Both the position numbers and the translations under genes were made by a program. DNA of 12,009 nucleotides from Clostridiales bacterium (GTDB lineage: Bacteria; Bacillota_A; Clostridia; Christensenellales; Aristaeellaceae). The notes below the pieces were generated by a model. That model saw only the letters and a list, made by a program, of their open reading frames with translations, did not search any database and had not been told where the DNA came from. Below are positions 1 to 6,655 of this stretch, piece after piece. Positions within the stretch are counted from its first letter, which is position 1. Each line of letters opens with the position of its first letter. The DNA lies in assembly GCA_024684665.1 (NCBI GenBank), contig JAIKWN010000162.1, forward strand, positions 1 through 12,009, given 5' to 3'.

Positions 1-446
1 AGGTCGCGCCGGGCAAGCAGGTCGTGACGATCTCGGAGCGGGGCTTCGGGAAGCGCTCGAATCTCGATGTGTATCCCCTGCGGGATCACCGCGGCGGCAA
101 GGGCGTGCGGGCCATGAACCTGACGGAGGAAACCGGCCCGATCGTGGCACAGCTGCTGATCCCCGAAGGGCTGGATCTCATGATCATCACGGACGACGGC
201 ACGATCATCCGCATCCCGGCGGACTCCGTCCGCATGACGGGGCGGGTCGCCAAGGGCGTCCGCGTCATGAAGCTCCGCGAGGGCAGCCGGATCGTCAGCG
301 TCACGGCGACGGAGCCGGAGGAGGACCCGGAGGAGGAAGACGTCCTTGCGGAAACCCCTGACGCGCCGGAGGCGGAACAGCCGGACGAAAGCCTGGACAT
401 GGATTTGGGCGGCGGGCCGGGAAGCGAGCCGGAACCGGAAATCTGA
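1..446 (+). CDS. gyrA: DNA gyrase subunit A, C-terminal end (5' truncated by window edge)
   Basis: This is the end of the gyrase A subunit, the DNA-wrapping beta-pinwheel that lets gyrase introduce negative supercoils. The frame is open from base 3 to a TGA at 444-446. Two blade-like repeats are visible. One has the pattern ISERGFGKR followed by RGGKGV, a GyrA-box-like element; the next has IIRIPADSVRMTGRVAKGV followed by VMKL. These spacings are typical of GyrA/ParC C-terminal domains, and GyrA is preferred because of the RGGKG element. The last ~45 residues form an acidic, Glu/Asp/Pro-rich tail (EEDPEEED, ending EPEPEI), as is common in GyrA. asnS starts 38 nt downstream in the same direction with no T-tailed terminator between, so co-transcription is possible. 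The N-terminal breakage-reunion domain lies outside the window. Confidence 0.93.
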   Translation, partial: VAPGKQVVTISERGFGKRSNLDVYPLRDHRGGKGVRAMNLTEETGPIVAQLLIPEGLDLMIITDDGTIIRIPADSVRMTGRVAKGVRVMKLREGSRIVSVTATEPEEDPEEEDVLAETPDAPEAEQPDESLDMDLGGGPGSEPEPEI

Positions 447-484
447 AATATAACCGCCGGGGAATCCCGGGGAAAGAGGCGTAT

Positions 485-1855
485 ATGCTTGCGAAAGAGA
501 TTCTCGACCTGCGCGCTCTGCTGAAGGAAGGCGAGGCGCTGATCGGAAAAGAAGCGGCCGTGCAGGGCTGGGTCCGCAACCACCGGAAGCAGAAGAATAT
601 CGGCTTCATGGAGTTCTTCGACGGCACCTGCTTCGGGACGATGCAGATCGTCTACGACGAGAACGTCAATGATTCTGCCGCCGTGCGGGGCATCCGCAAC
701 GGCAGCGCCATCACCGCCCGCGGAACGCTCGTGGCCGGGCGGGGCGGCATCGAGATGCAGGCGAAGGAGATCGTCCTGGAGGGCGACTGCCCGGAGGATT
801 ACCCGCTGCAGCCGAAGCGCCACAGCGTCGAGTTCCTGCGCGAGATCGCCTATCTGCGCCCCCGGACGCGGCTCTTCCAGGCCGTCTTCCGCGTGCGCAG
901 CGTAGCGGCGCAGGCCATCCACAACTATTTCCAGGACCGGGGCTACGTCTACGTGCATACCCCGCTCATCACGGCGAACGACGGCGAGGGCGCGGGCAAC
1001 ACCTTCACGGTGACCAGCGCCGCGCCCGGAACCTGCGTGCCCCCGGAGGAGGATTTCTTCGGCAAGGCGACGAGCCTCGCCGTCACGGGGCAGCTGGAGG
1101 GCGAGACCTTCGCGCTGGCGTACAAGCGCATCTACACCTTCGGGCCGACCTTCCGCGCGGAGAATTCCAACACCAAAACGCACGCGGCCGAGTTCTGGAT
1201 GATTGAGCCGGAAGTCTGCTTCTGCGACCTCGACCAGCTGATGGACCTCGAGGAGGACTTCCTGAAGTGCGTGGTCAGAGAGGTGCTGGACAAGGCCATG
1301 CCGGAGCTGCTCTTCCTGCAGGGATACGCGAAGAGCGATCTGGTCGAAAAGCTGAAGAAGCTGACGGAATCCCACGTCGCGCGGGTCACCCACGCGGAGG
1401 CCATCGACATCCTCCGGAACGCGAACGCGGACTTCGAGCACGAGGCGGTCCCGGGAGAGGATCTCTTCCGCGAGCACGAGAAGTACCTGACGGACGTTCA
1501 CTTCCACTCCCCGGTCTTCGTCTACGACTGGCCGAAGGAGATCAAGGCCTTCTACATGTACCAGAACGACGACGGGAAGACCGTGCGCGGCGTGGACCTG
1601 CTCGTGCCCGGTTCCGGAGAGCTCATGGGCGGCAGCCAGCGCGAGGACCGCTACGACGTGCTCTGCGCCCGCATGGATGAGCTCGGCATCTCGAAGGAGC
1701 AGATGGACTGGTATGTGAACCTGCGGCGCTTCGGCGGCTGCACGCATTCCGGTTTCGGCATGGGCTTCGAGCGCCTCGTCATGTACCTGACGGATATCGA
1801 GAACATCCGCGACGTTCTCCCTTATCCTCGTACCCCGGGGAACTGCGAATTCTGA
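485..1855 (+). CDS. asnS: asparaginyl-tRNA synthetase
   Basis: Cytoplasmic class IIb synthetase that charges tRNA-Asn with asparagine using ATP. The protein has 456 residues, close to the usual bacterial AsnRS length of about 460. The N-terminal OB-fold anticodon-binding domain (about residues 20-105) contains GWVRNHRKQKNIGFMEF. The catalytic core follows, with class II motif 2 at about 223-243 (FRAENSNT, R224, then HAAEFWMIEPE) and motif 3 near the C-terminus (GFGMGFERL at 423-431, R430). The ending DVLPYPRTPG is characteristic of AsnRS. The central insertion and the motif 2 wording fit AsnRS better than AspRS. The ATG at 485 is preceded by GGAAAGAGG at 471-479. The gene follows gyrA by 38 nt and is followed by a strong hairpin terminator. 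A long reading frame on the opposite strand is a shadow of its GC-rich codon use. Confidence 0.97.
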   Translation: MLAKEILDLRALLKEGEALIGKEAAVQGWVRNHRKQKNIGFMEFFDGTCFGTMQIVYDENVNDSAAVRGIRNGSAITARGTLVAGRGGIEMQAKEIVLEGDCPEDYPLQPKRHSVEFLREIAYLRPRTRLFQAVFRVRSVAAQAIHNYFQDRGYVYVHTPLITANDGEGAGNTFTVTSAAPGTCVPPEEDFFGKATSLAVTGQLEGETFALAYKRIYTFGPTFRAENSNTKTHAAEFWMIEPEVCFCDLDQLMDLEEDFLKCVVREVLDKAMPELLFLQGYAKSDLVEKLKKLTESHVARVTHAEAIDILRNANADFEHEAVPGEDLFREHEKYLTDVHFHSPVFVYDWPKEIKAFYMYQNDDGKTVRGVDLLVPGSGELMGGSQREDRYDVLCARMDELGISKEQMDWYVNLRRFGGCTHSGFGMGFERLVMYLTDIENIRDVLPYPRTPGNCEF

Positions 1856-1870
1856 CGCGCAAAACAAAAT

Positions 1871-1915
1871 CAAAAAAGAGCAGCGGCGGCAAAATGTCGC
1901 CGCGCTCCTCGTTTT
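1871..1915. terminator. bidirectional Rho-independent terminator between asnS and the leftward membrane-protein genes
   Basis: The arms 1878-1891 and 1895-1907 pair as GAGC/GCTC and GCGGCGGCA/TGTCGCCGC, with one G-U pair, one bulged A and an AAA loop. On the plus strand the stem is followed by CTCGTTTT, and on the minus strand by TTTTTTG directly after the stem. It therefore ends asnS transcription and, more strongly by its T-run, the convergent gene ending at 1972. Confidence 0.85.
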
Positions 1916-1971
1916 GGAAAATAGAAGCACAATATCTCTAAATGGCAAACGGGGTGGGAGCGTTTTCCAGC

Positions 1972-2529
1972 TCAGGAAAGATTTGCGTGAATGAGGCGAA
2001 GTACTGCGTCAGGATCGGAAAGATTGTACAGGACGAGGCCTTCCGCCTTATTTTCGTCGTCGCGGCAGCTGTTGGTCAGCGTCGCGTTGCGCTCGTGGAT
2101 GGGCTTCATTCCGACGGCTTTACCCAGCCGTACGGAACGGTTTTCGCGGCCGATATCCATAGCCAGACCGGCGCAGAGGGGAAGGGAATAATCCGTATAA
2201 GGACTGCGCACGAGTACGCGTCGGTTGGTGATATGATACTGCGTCCGGTTTTGAAGCGCCCTTGTATCGCGGACCGTATTCCAGAGGATCAATACAGGGA
2301 TCAGATCGAACACGACAAGTAATGCGATGCGCTGCCCCAGAGTTGCGCCAGAAAGCAGGAAGGCCGCGCAGTAAAGGCCCGCGAGTATCAGGATGCAGCA
2401 TACGATCCAGATGATGATCGTCCGCGTTTTCATGACGTTGTCGAGCAGCACGACTCCTTCCGGCTTTCCTGCCCATAAAACCTTTTCGCCTTCTGCCAGT
2501 TCCGGATAGCTGTTTTCTGTAGATTCCAT
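1972..2529 (-). CDS. two-span membrane protein with bacterial PH-like domain features
   Basis: Uncharacterised 185-residue membrane protein. It opens with a cytoplasmic segment containing EGEKVLWAGKPEG, a phrase typical of proteins carrying bacterial PH-like (bPH/YdbS-YdbT type) domains. Two hydrophobic spans follow (about residues 37-61 and 68-84), with the sequence IIIWIVCCILILAGLY in the first. The C-terminal half has TQYHITNRRVLVRS, another hallmark of these domains, and then beta-rich sequence. The longest frame begins 15 nt upstream, but there the codons for Gly-Gly are themselves the Shine-Dalgarno sequence GGAGGA. The ATG at 2529 sits 6-7 nt after it and is chosen here. It lies 39 nt after a 55-aa membrane protein gene, probably in one transcript, and ends at a strong terminator. 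Its function is unknown; a role in envelope sensing or lipid association would be guesswork. The PH-like call is from motif recognition only. Confidence 0.75.
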   Translation of the reverse strand: MESTENSYPELAEGEKVLWAGKPEGVVLLDNVMKTRTIIIWIVCCILILAGLYCAAFLLSGATLGQRIALLVVFDLIPVLILWNTVRDTRALQNRTQYHITNRRVLVRSPYTDYSLPLCAGLAMDIGRENRSVRLGKAVGMKPIHERNATLTNSCRDDENKAEGLVLYNLSDPDAVLRLIHANLS

Positions 2530-2535
2530 GTTTAT

Positions 2536-2541
2536 TCCTCC
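2536..2541 (-). promoter_or_regulatory. Shine-Dalgarno GGAGGA deciding the start at 2529
   Basis: GGAGGA on the minus strand lies 6 nt before the ATG at 2529. It falls inside the codons of the longer reading frame starting at 2544, which makes that upstream ATG unlikely to be used. Confidence 0.8.
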
Positions 2542-2568
2542 CATAAACTGAACGCCGAATGGCGCTGA

Positions 2569-2736
2569 TCATTCCGGTTTTCCGGATTCGCGGAGCGATT
2601 TTTCTTTGCGCACTTCTGTCAGCAGTTTGTCCTTATAAATCCCTTTGTCGTACAGCCAATCCATAATGCCAAGATCGTAGCGGATCGACCAAGCGAAGAT
2701 TGCGGCGATGAAAATCCAGAAAGCAATGGTCTGCAT
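2569..2736 (-). CDS. small single-span membrane protein, 55 aa, unrecognised
   Basis: I do not recognise this gene. It encodes 55 residues. The N-terminus is hydrophobic (about residues 3-18, TIAFWIFIAAIFAWSI) and fits one membrane span. A middle part follows (DLGIMDWLYDKGIY), then a strongly charged C-terminal tail rich in Lys, Glu and Arg. The ATG at 2736 has AAAGGAG 7 nt upstream, part of a purine-rich AAAGGAGAGGAG; an in-frame ATG 48 nt upstream lacks such a site and lies within the promoter region. It is the first gene of a leftward pair with the PH-like membrane protein. A TG-extended promoter at 2775-2783 precedes it, and the KdpDE-like pair is divergent. Translation is well supported by the ribosome site; function is unknown, with a small regulatory or assembly partner of the next gene being one possibility. 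Confidence 0.7.
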   Translation of the reverse strand: MQTIAFWIFIAAIFAWSIRYDLGIMDWLYDKGIYKDKLLTEVRKEKSLRESGKPE

Positions 2737-2738
2737 GG

Positions 2739-2750
2739 CTCCTCTCCTTT
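2739..2750 (-). promoter_or_regulatory. Shine-Dalgarno deciding the start of the 55-aa protein
   Basis: AAAGGAGAGGAG on the minus strand. Its AAAGGAG part lies 7 nt before the ATG at 2736, which supports this start over the in-frame ATG at 2784. Confidence 0.75.
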
Positions 2751-2774
2751 CTGCCGCGGCTTTAATCAAATGTG

Positions 2775-2783
2775 ATGATAGCA
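2775..2783 (-). promoter_or_regulatory. TG-extended -10 promoter for the leftward membrane-protein pair
   Basis: On the minus strand TGC-TATCAT is an extended -10 element, about 39 nt before the ATG at 2736. The -35 position at 17-bp spacing (2798-2803) reads GGAACA, a poor match to TTGACA, so an activator may be needed. The direct repeat at 2791-2808 surrounds this position. Confidence 0.5.
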
Positions 2784-2790
2784 CCGTTCC

Positions 2791-2808
2791 CCGCTAATGT
2801 TCCGCTAA
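2791..2808. promoter_or_regulatory. 7+4+7 direct repeat, candidate response-regulator binding site
   Basis: CCGCTAA occurs at 2791-2797 and again at 2802-2808, an 11-bp period (TTAGCGG-N4-TTAGCGG on the minus strand). OmpR/PhoB-family regulators typically bind direct half-sites one helical turn apart, and PhoB sites overlap the -35 region of weak promoters. Here the gap between the repeats covers the weak -35 position of the leftward promoter. A KdpE-like regulator is encoded 1.2 kb away. The binding is inferred. Confidence 0.45.
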
Positions 2809-2843
2809 GAATGACGGACAGAGAGGAGCAGAGAGAAGCTTCG

Positions 2844-2852
2844 TGGTATAAT
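2844..2852 (+). promoter_or_regulatory. TG-extended consensus -10 promoter for the two-component genes
   Basis: TGG-TATAAT is a perfect -10 hexamer with the TGn extension. No TTGACA-like box is seen about 17 bp upstream, where the sequence is AGGAGC. Transcription would begin near 2858-2860, giving a leader of only about 13-15 nt before the ATG at 2873. Confidence 0.65.
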
Positions 2853-2872
2853 CAGTCTGGGTGATATTCGAT

Positions 2873-3964
2873 ATGAAACCAACCGTAACCCGGAAGCGGA
2901 ACGGCATACTCCGCGACTTGCTGGTGTTCAGCGGGATCCTGGCGGCCGCGATTCTGATCTGCATACCACTTGCGGACCTGTTTGATGATAACAACCCTTT
3001 TTCCGCCCCGGTATTCATCCTCGCAGTGGCGTTAATCGCACGTTTTACCAGCGGATACGCATGGGGCATCCTGGCCGCCGTCCTCGGGGTGATCTGTGTA
3101 AACTACATGTTTACCTTTCCGTATTGGCGCTTCAACCTGTCGCTCTCAGGCTATCCGCTGACCTTTACGGCCATGCTGATCGTATCCGTGCTCATCAGCA
3201 CGCTGACGACCCAGGTAAAAAGGCAAGAACAACTCCGCAGCGAACGGGAACGGCAGAGAACAATAATTGCGCTGCTCCGCTCCGTATCGCATGACCTCAA
3301 TACGCCGCTCACGGCAATCATCGGTCTCAGTCGGGTGCTACTGGATCATCCGGAACTTGAAGAAGAGGAAAAGCGCGAAAAGCTACGCAATATCATTCGC
3401 AGCGCAAGCTGGCTGTCCCGTGTCAGTGAAAACATGCTTTCCGTCACGCGATTCCACAACGGGAACGTGCGCCTGTCAAGCGAGGCACAGGTGCTTGAAG
3501 AAATTGTATCCGGCGCAGTTTTGCGATTCCGCCGTTTTCAGCAGGATATCCCGATCCGACTTACCGTTCCGGAGGAGATCCTAATCGTGCAGGCAGACGC
3601 CACGCTTCTCGAACAGGTGTTTCTCAATCTCTTTGAGAACGTCGTGCTGCACGGGAAAGGCGCGACAGAAATCCGCGTGATTCTCCAGCCGGACGAAAAC
3701 GTAGCCAGAGTCCGGGTCGAGGATGACGGACAGGGCTTCACGCCGCAGCTGCTACCTCACCTCTTCGAGGATTTCACAGGGATCGCGGAGGAATTCGGCG
3801 GAACCAGCAAGATGGGTATTGGGCTTGCGAGCTGCGCCACCATCGTACGTGCGCACGGAGGCTCGATCACGGCAGCCAATCTGCCGGGCCACGGCGCAGT
3901 AGTGGAGTTTACGGTTCCGCTTGCGCCGGAGGAGGAACCTGCGGATCCTGCAGGAAAAACGTAG
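2873..3964 (+). CDS. short KdpD-like membrane sensor histidine kinase
   Basis: Sensor kinase expected to autophosphorylate on histidine and pass phosphate to the KdpE-like regulator 68 nt downstream. The 363 residues match only the C-terminal half of KdpD. Four closely spaced membrane spans (about residues 15-36, 44-60, 62-81 and 94-114) form a DUF4118-type module. The HisKA dimerisation segment has the H-box SHDLNTPLT (His140). The HATPase domain has the N-box NLFENVVLHG (about 252-261), the G1 box DDGQGF (about 284-289) and GIGLA (315-319). The cytoplasmic KdpD sensor and USP-like domains that normally precede the membrane part are absent, since the promoter lies directly upstream. The ATG at 2873 is chosen because GGGTGAT at 2859-2865 pairs with the 16S tail at 7-nt spacing; a GTG at 2861 is the alternative. 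The signal is unknown, and potassium control cannot be assumed without kdpFABC. Confidence 0.88.
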   Translation: MKPTVTRKRNGILRDLLVFSGILAAAILICIPLADLFDDNNPFSAPVFILAVALIARFTSGYAWGILAAVLGVICVNYMFTFPYWRFNLSLSGYPLTFTAMLIVSVLISTLTTQVKRQEQLRSERERQRTIIALLRSVSHDLNTPLTAIIGLSRVLLDHPELEEEEKREKLRNIIRSASWLSRVSENMLSVTRFHNGNVRLSSEAQVLEEIVSGAVLRFRRFQQDIPIRLTVPEEILIVQADATLLEQVFLNLFENVVLHGKGATEIRVILQPDENVARVRVEDDGQGFTPQLLPHLFEDFTGIAEEFGGTSKMGIGLASCATIVRAHGGSITAANLPGHGAVVEFTVPLAPEEEPADPAGKT

Positions 3965-4032
3965 GTTTTCTTTTGAACTAAATCGCGCTGGAAATACGCA
4001 GGCGAAAACAATAAAAGGGAGGGCAACGCTGC

Positions 4033-4737
4033 ATGAGAAACATCAAAACCCGTGTCCTCGTCGTTGAAGATGACGAAGGGATCTGTTCTTATCTTACAGC
4101 CATCCTTCCGAAAATCGACTTTGATGTCTGCCGAGCAGCCTCGGGAGAAGAAGCGCTTACACTTACGTCCTCCCAATGCCCGGATCTGATCCTGCTCGAT
4201 CTTGGTCTCCCGGACGTGGATGGAAACCGCATCATCGAGCGGCTGAGACAATGGACACAGGTACCGATCGTCGTGATTTCGGCGCGTTCGCTTGAAGAGG
4301 ATAAAGCGAAAGCGCTCGATCTAGGGGCCGACGACTACCTTGTGAAACCCTTCGGGGAAGTGGAATTAAAAGCGCGTATGCGGGCGGCGCTCCGGCATCG
4401 CCAAGCGGCTGTCTGCCGTCCAATATCCCCCGACGGCATAACGCATATCCGGGACCTGTCAATTGATTACGACCGCAAACGCGCATATATGGGAGAACGG
4501 GATGTCATGCTGACGCCGAACGAATTCCGCATTCTCGCTTTTCTTGGCCGCAGCGCAGGGGAGATCGTCACATATCGGGATCTGCTGCGGGAGCTTTGGG
4601 GACCTTATACGGGCACGGACAACAAAATCCTGCGCGTTCATATGGCTGCGATCCGCCGGAAGATCGAGCCGAATCCCGGTGAACCACAGTACATCTTTAC
4701 TGAAGCAGGGCTGGGATACCGCTTGATTGCAGGGTAA
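4033..4737 (+). CDS. KdpE-like OmpR/PhoB-family response regulator
   Basis: DNA-binding response regulator of 234 residues, the usual length for the family. The receiver domain (about residues 5-120) has the acidic pair in VEDDEG (Asp13, Asp14), the phosphoacceptor Asp56 in LILLDLGLPD, Ser83 in VISARS and Lys105 in DDYLVKPF. The winged-helix DNA-binding domain (about 140-232) has LTPNEFRILAFL, the LRELWGP segment and the RRKIEPNP...GLGYRL ending. The receiver wording is closest in feel to KdpE, matching its partner kinase. The ATG at 4033 is preceded by AAAGGGAGGG at about 4014-4023. The gene follows the kinase by 68 nt without a visible terminator and is closed by a strong terminator at 4795. 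It may act on the divergent region at 2737-2860, where an 11-bp-period direct repeat is present. The true regulon is unknown. Confidence 0.92.
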   Translation: MRNIKTRVLVVEDDEGICSYLTAILPKIDFDVCRAASGEEALTLTSSQCPDLILLDLGLPDVDGNRIIERLRQWTQVPIVVISARSLEEDKAKALDLGADDYLVKPFGEVELKARMRAALRHRQAAVCRPISPDGITHIRDLSIDYDRKRAYMGERDVMLTPNEFRILAFLGRSAGEIVTYRDLLRELWGPYTGTDNKILRVHMAAIRRKIEPNPGEPQYIFTEAGLGYRLIAG

Positions 4738-4794
4738 GGCGTCATGTGCGGCTATCAAAATCTGTTTTCTGGGGTAATCCACATACAATCAATA

Positions 4795-4838
4795 ACAACG
4801 TCTTCTCCCAAGCAATGAGAGAAGACGTTGTCTTTTTT
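4795..4838 (+). terminator. Rho-independent terminator after the two-component genes
   Basis: A perfect 13-bp stem, ACAACGTCTTCTC (4795-4807) with GAGAAGACGTTGT (4819-4831), and an 11-nt loop are followed by C and six T's at 4833-4838. On the minus strand the stem is followed only by TATTGATTG, so it may work less well for the convergent transporter operon ending at 4883. Confidence 0.9.
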
Positions 4839-4882
4839 ATAGATATCTGTTCCTGTGACACCTCAGCCATGGAGCTTAATGC

Positions 4883-5731
4883 CTATCCCTTCACACCGCC
4901 AGCCGTAATGCCCTGCACAAAATAGCGTTGTAATGGCAAGAAAAGTAGCACAGGGACAATGGTAGAAATAGACGCAGCAGCATAGACGAGGCTCCAGAAG
5001 GTCTCGTTCTCGTCCTTGAAATATGCAAGGGATACCTGAATCGTCCTCATCTCCGGGGATCTGGTCACGAGCAGGGGCCAGAGGTAATTGTTCCATTCGT
5101 TCACGAAGATCATGAGCCCAGCCGTGATGAAGATCGGCACGGAAAGGGGCGTAACGATTCGGAAGAAGATCTGCCGGAGATTCGCGCCGTCGATGCGCGC
5201 CGCCTCCAGCAGGCTGACCGGAATGCCCTTGAAAAACTGCGTGAACAGGAACATCGCGAGGCCGCTCGATATGCTGGGCAGGATCAGCGCCCATCGCGTG
5301 TTCACCAGACCCATCTGTGTGATCATCGTGTACAGCGGAAGCGCGACACTGTCAATCGGCACCATGAAAGAAACCATGAATATGGCAAACAGCGCGCCCT
5401 GCCCGCGGAATTTATAAAACGCAAACGCGTACCCCGCGAGACTCGCGACGAGAAGGTTTACCGGGATCAGCACAGCGACGACGATGGAGGTATTCAGCAC
5501 CGCTGTCCCGAAATGGAAGTCCCGGAAAATGATCCCGTAGTTCTCCATAGTCCAGCGCACAGGGAAAATCGTGTCCTTCGAAAAGGGGAATGCGTATTTG
5601 AAGATCTCCTCGTCCGTCCGGAAAGAAGCGAGCAGCACGTAAAGGATGGGAAATAGCGCGATGACCGCGATCAGGACATAGACCGCATACAGAACCGCAT
5701 GGCGCAGGCGCGCCGCTGTCCTCGGCTTCAT
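4883..5731 (-). CDS. CUT1-type ABC sugar transporter permease (MalG/AraQ-like)
   Basis: Second inner-membrane permease of a carbohydrate-type ABC importer; it forms the channel with the permease encoded upstream. The protein has 282 residues and about six membrane spans. The EAA loop that contacts the ATPase is at about 176-197 (EAARIDGANLRQIFFRIVTP), which is typical of the MalG family, as is EWNNYLWPLL further on. The longest frame starts at a GTG (5749) that overlaps the preceding stop codon but has no ribosome site. The ATG at 5731 lies 8 nt after AAGGGGG and is preferred; this places it 14 nt after the first permease and suggests translational coupling. It is the last gene of the operon. 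No ATP-binding subunit follows, so the importer probably uses a shared MsmK/UgpC-type ATPase encoded elsewhere, as is common for this class. Confidence 0.93.
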   Translation of the reverse strand: MKPRTAARLRHAVLYAVYVLIAVIALFPILYVLLASFRTDEEIFKYAFPFSKDTIFPVRWTMENYGIIFRDFHFGTAVLNTSIVVAVLIPVNLLVASLAGYAFAFYKFRGQGALFAIFMVSFMVPIDSVALPLYTMITQMGLVNTRWALILPSISSGLAMFLFTQFFKGIPVSLLEAARIDGANLRQIFFRIVTPLSVPIFITAGLMIFVNEWNNYLWPLLVTRSPEMRTIQVSLAYFKDENETFWSLVYAAASISTIVPVLLFLPLQRYFVQGITAGGVKG

Positions 5732-5739
5732 TTTTCCAT

Positions 5740-5746
5740 CCCCCTT
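5740..5746 (-). promoter_or_regulatory. Shine-Dalgarno deciding the start of the second permease
   Basis: AAGGGGG on the minus strand lies 8 nt before the ATG at 5731. It overlaps the stop codon of the upstream permease by one base, an arrangement that favours coupled translation. Confidence 0.65.
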
Positions 5747-6627
5747 CACGCGTCGTCGTCGCCGCGGTTCATCATGAGGAACTGCGCGACGACCAGGAGA
5801 ATGATCACGCCCAGGAGCACAGCGGTAATCGCTCCTGCCCGGGACATGTTGCCGTTCTTGAAAGCGGATTTATATACTTCGTACATGAGCACGTTAGTGC
5901 TGTTCTGCGGCCCGCCTTCCGTGATGAGCTTCGTCGGCGCGAAGAGCAGGAAATTGGCAGAGGTATTTGCTACCACCACAAAGAGCATCGCCCGCCGGAT
6001 CAGGGGCAGGGTGATGGAAAACAGCGTCCTGAAATAGCCCGCCCCGTCCAGCTTCGCAGATTCATACAGGGAAACGTCTACGCCCTTCAGACCGGCAAGC
6101 AGGTACATCATCCAGTAGCCGCATCCCTTCCAGGTGGCCATGATGACGATAGACCAGAGGGCCTGCCCTGCGTCTGTAAAGAAACCCTGCTTCGGTATGC
6201 CGAAGATGGAAAGGAGACTGTTCATGACACCGTTGTTGACGTTCATCATGAGAGCCCAGGTCACAGAGGCCACTGAGATGGCCATGGTGACGGGCAGGTA
6301 ATACACGCTGCGGAAAAATCCCACACCCTTCACGTTGTTGTTCACGAGCAGCGCAAGGATCAACGAAACGACGATCTGTAGCGGGATCATAACCGCATTC
6401 ATGCGCAGCGTTACGAAGAGGGAATTCCAGAAAGTCTTATCCTTAAAAAGGATCTCATAGGTGCGCAGCGAAAAAGCACCCTTTCGGATAAAGGATGTAA
6501 CTACCGCCGAAAAAATCGGATAGATTTTGAAAACGAGAATCCCGATGAGCGCCGGTAGCAGCAGCAGATAGGGAACCGCGTCCGCGGCGCGGAAGCCGCG
6601 CTTTGTCTTTGGCATGGGCTTTGTCAT
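5746..6627 (-). CDS. CUT1-type ABC sugar transporter permease (MalF/UgpA-like)
   Basis: First inner-membrane permease of the importer, 293 residues. It has a short basic N-terminus, then a first span beginning PYLLLLPALIGILVF and KIYPIFSAVVTSF, which is typical of UgpA/LacF-like proteins. The EAA loop lies at about 189-210 (ESAKLDGAGYFRTLFSITLP); Ser in place of the first Ala is a common variant. The ATG at 6627 is preceded by GGAGGG at 8-nt spacing. Between it and the binding-protein gene is a perfect palindrome followed by five T's, so permease mRNA probably depends on partial read-through. The next permease starts 14 nt after its stop. Substrate cannot be told from the permeases alone; the neighbouring nucleoside-hydrolase-type gene suggests a ribosyl or nucleoside-like compound. 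Confidence 0.93.
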   Translation of the reverse strand: MTKPMPKTKRGFRAADAVPYLLLLPALIGILVFKIYPIFSAVVTSFIRKGAFSLRTYEILFKDKTFWNSLFVTLRMNAVMIPLQIVVSLILALLVNNNVKGVGFFRSVYYLPVTMAISVASVTWALMMNVNNGVMNSLLSIFGIPKQGFFTDAGQALWSIVIMATWKGCGYWMMYLLAGLKGVDVSLYESAKLDGAGYFRTLFSITLPLIRRAMLFVVVANTSANFLLFAPTKLITEGGPQNSTNVLMYEVYKSAFKNGNMSRAGAITAVLLGVIILLVVAQFLMMNRGDDDA

Positions 6628-6655
6628 GGCGTTCGCCCTCCGATGCAGAGGCCTT

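Noticed and set aside
448..456. TATAAC as a possible asnS promoter -10
   Set aside because: No -35 box at suitable spacing and the match lies in a very short intergenic gap; insufficient support.
457..470. Small hairpin CCGGG-GAAT-CCCGG between gyrA and asnS
   Set aside because: Only five base pairs and no following T-run, so it was not called a terminator.
86..1948. 620-codon open frame on the minus strand
   Set aside because: It is antisense to gyrA and asnS, both with clear family motifs. The frame is open because of GC-rich codon use, and the translated sequence has no recognisable domain.
4737..4882. Search for kdpFABC remnants or a small gene after the response regulator
   Set aside because: Only the terminator hairpin is seen; no open frame with a ribosome site was found.
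5732..5749. GTG start of the second permease overlapping the upstream stop codon
   Set aside because: No ribosome site precedes it, while AAGGGGG is correctly spaced for the ATG at 5731. It remains a minor alternative.
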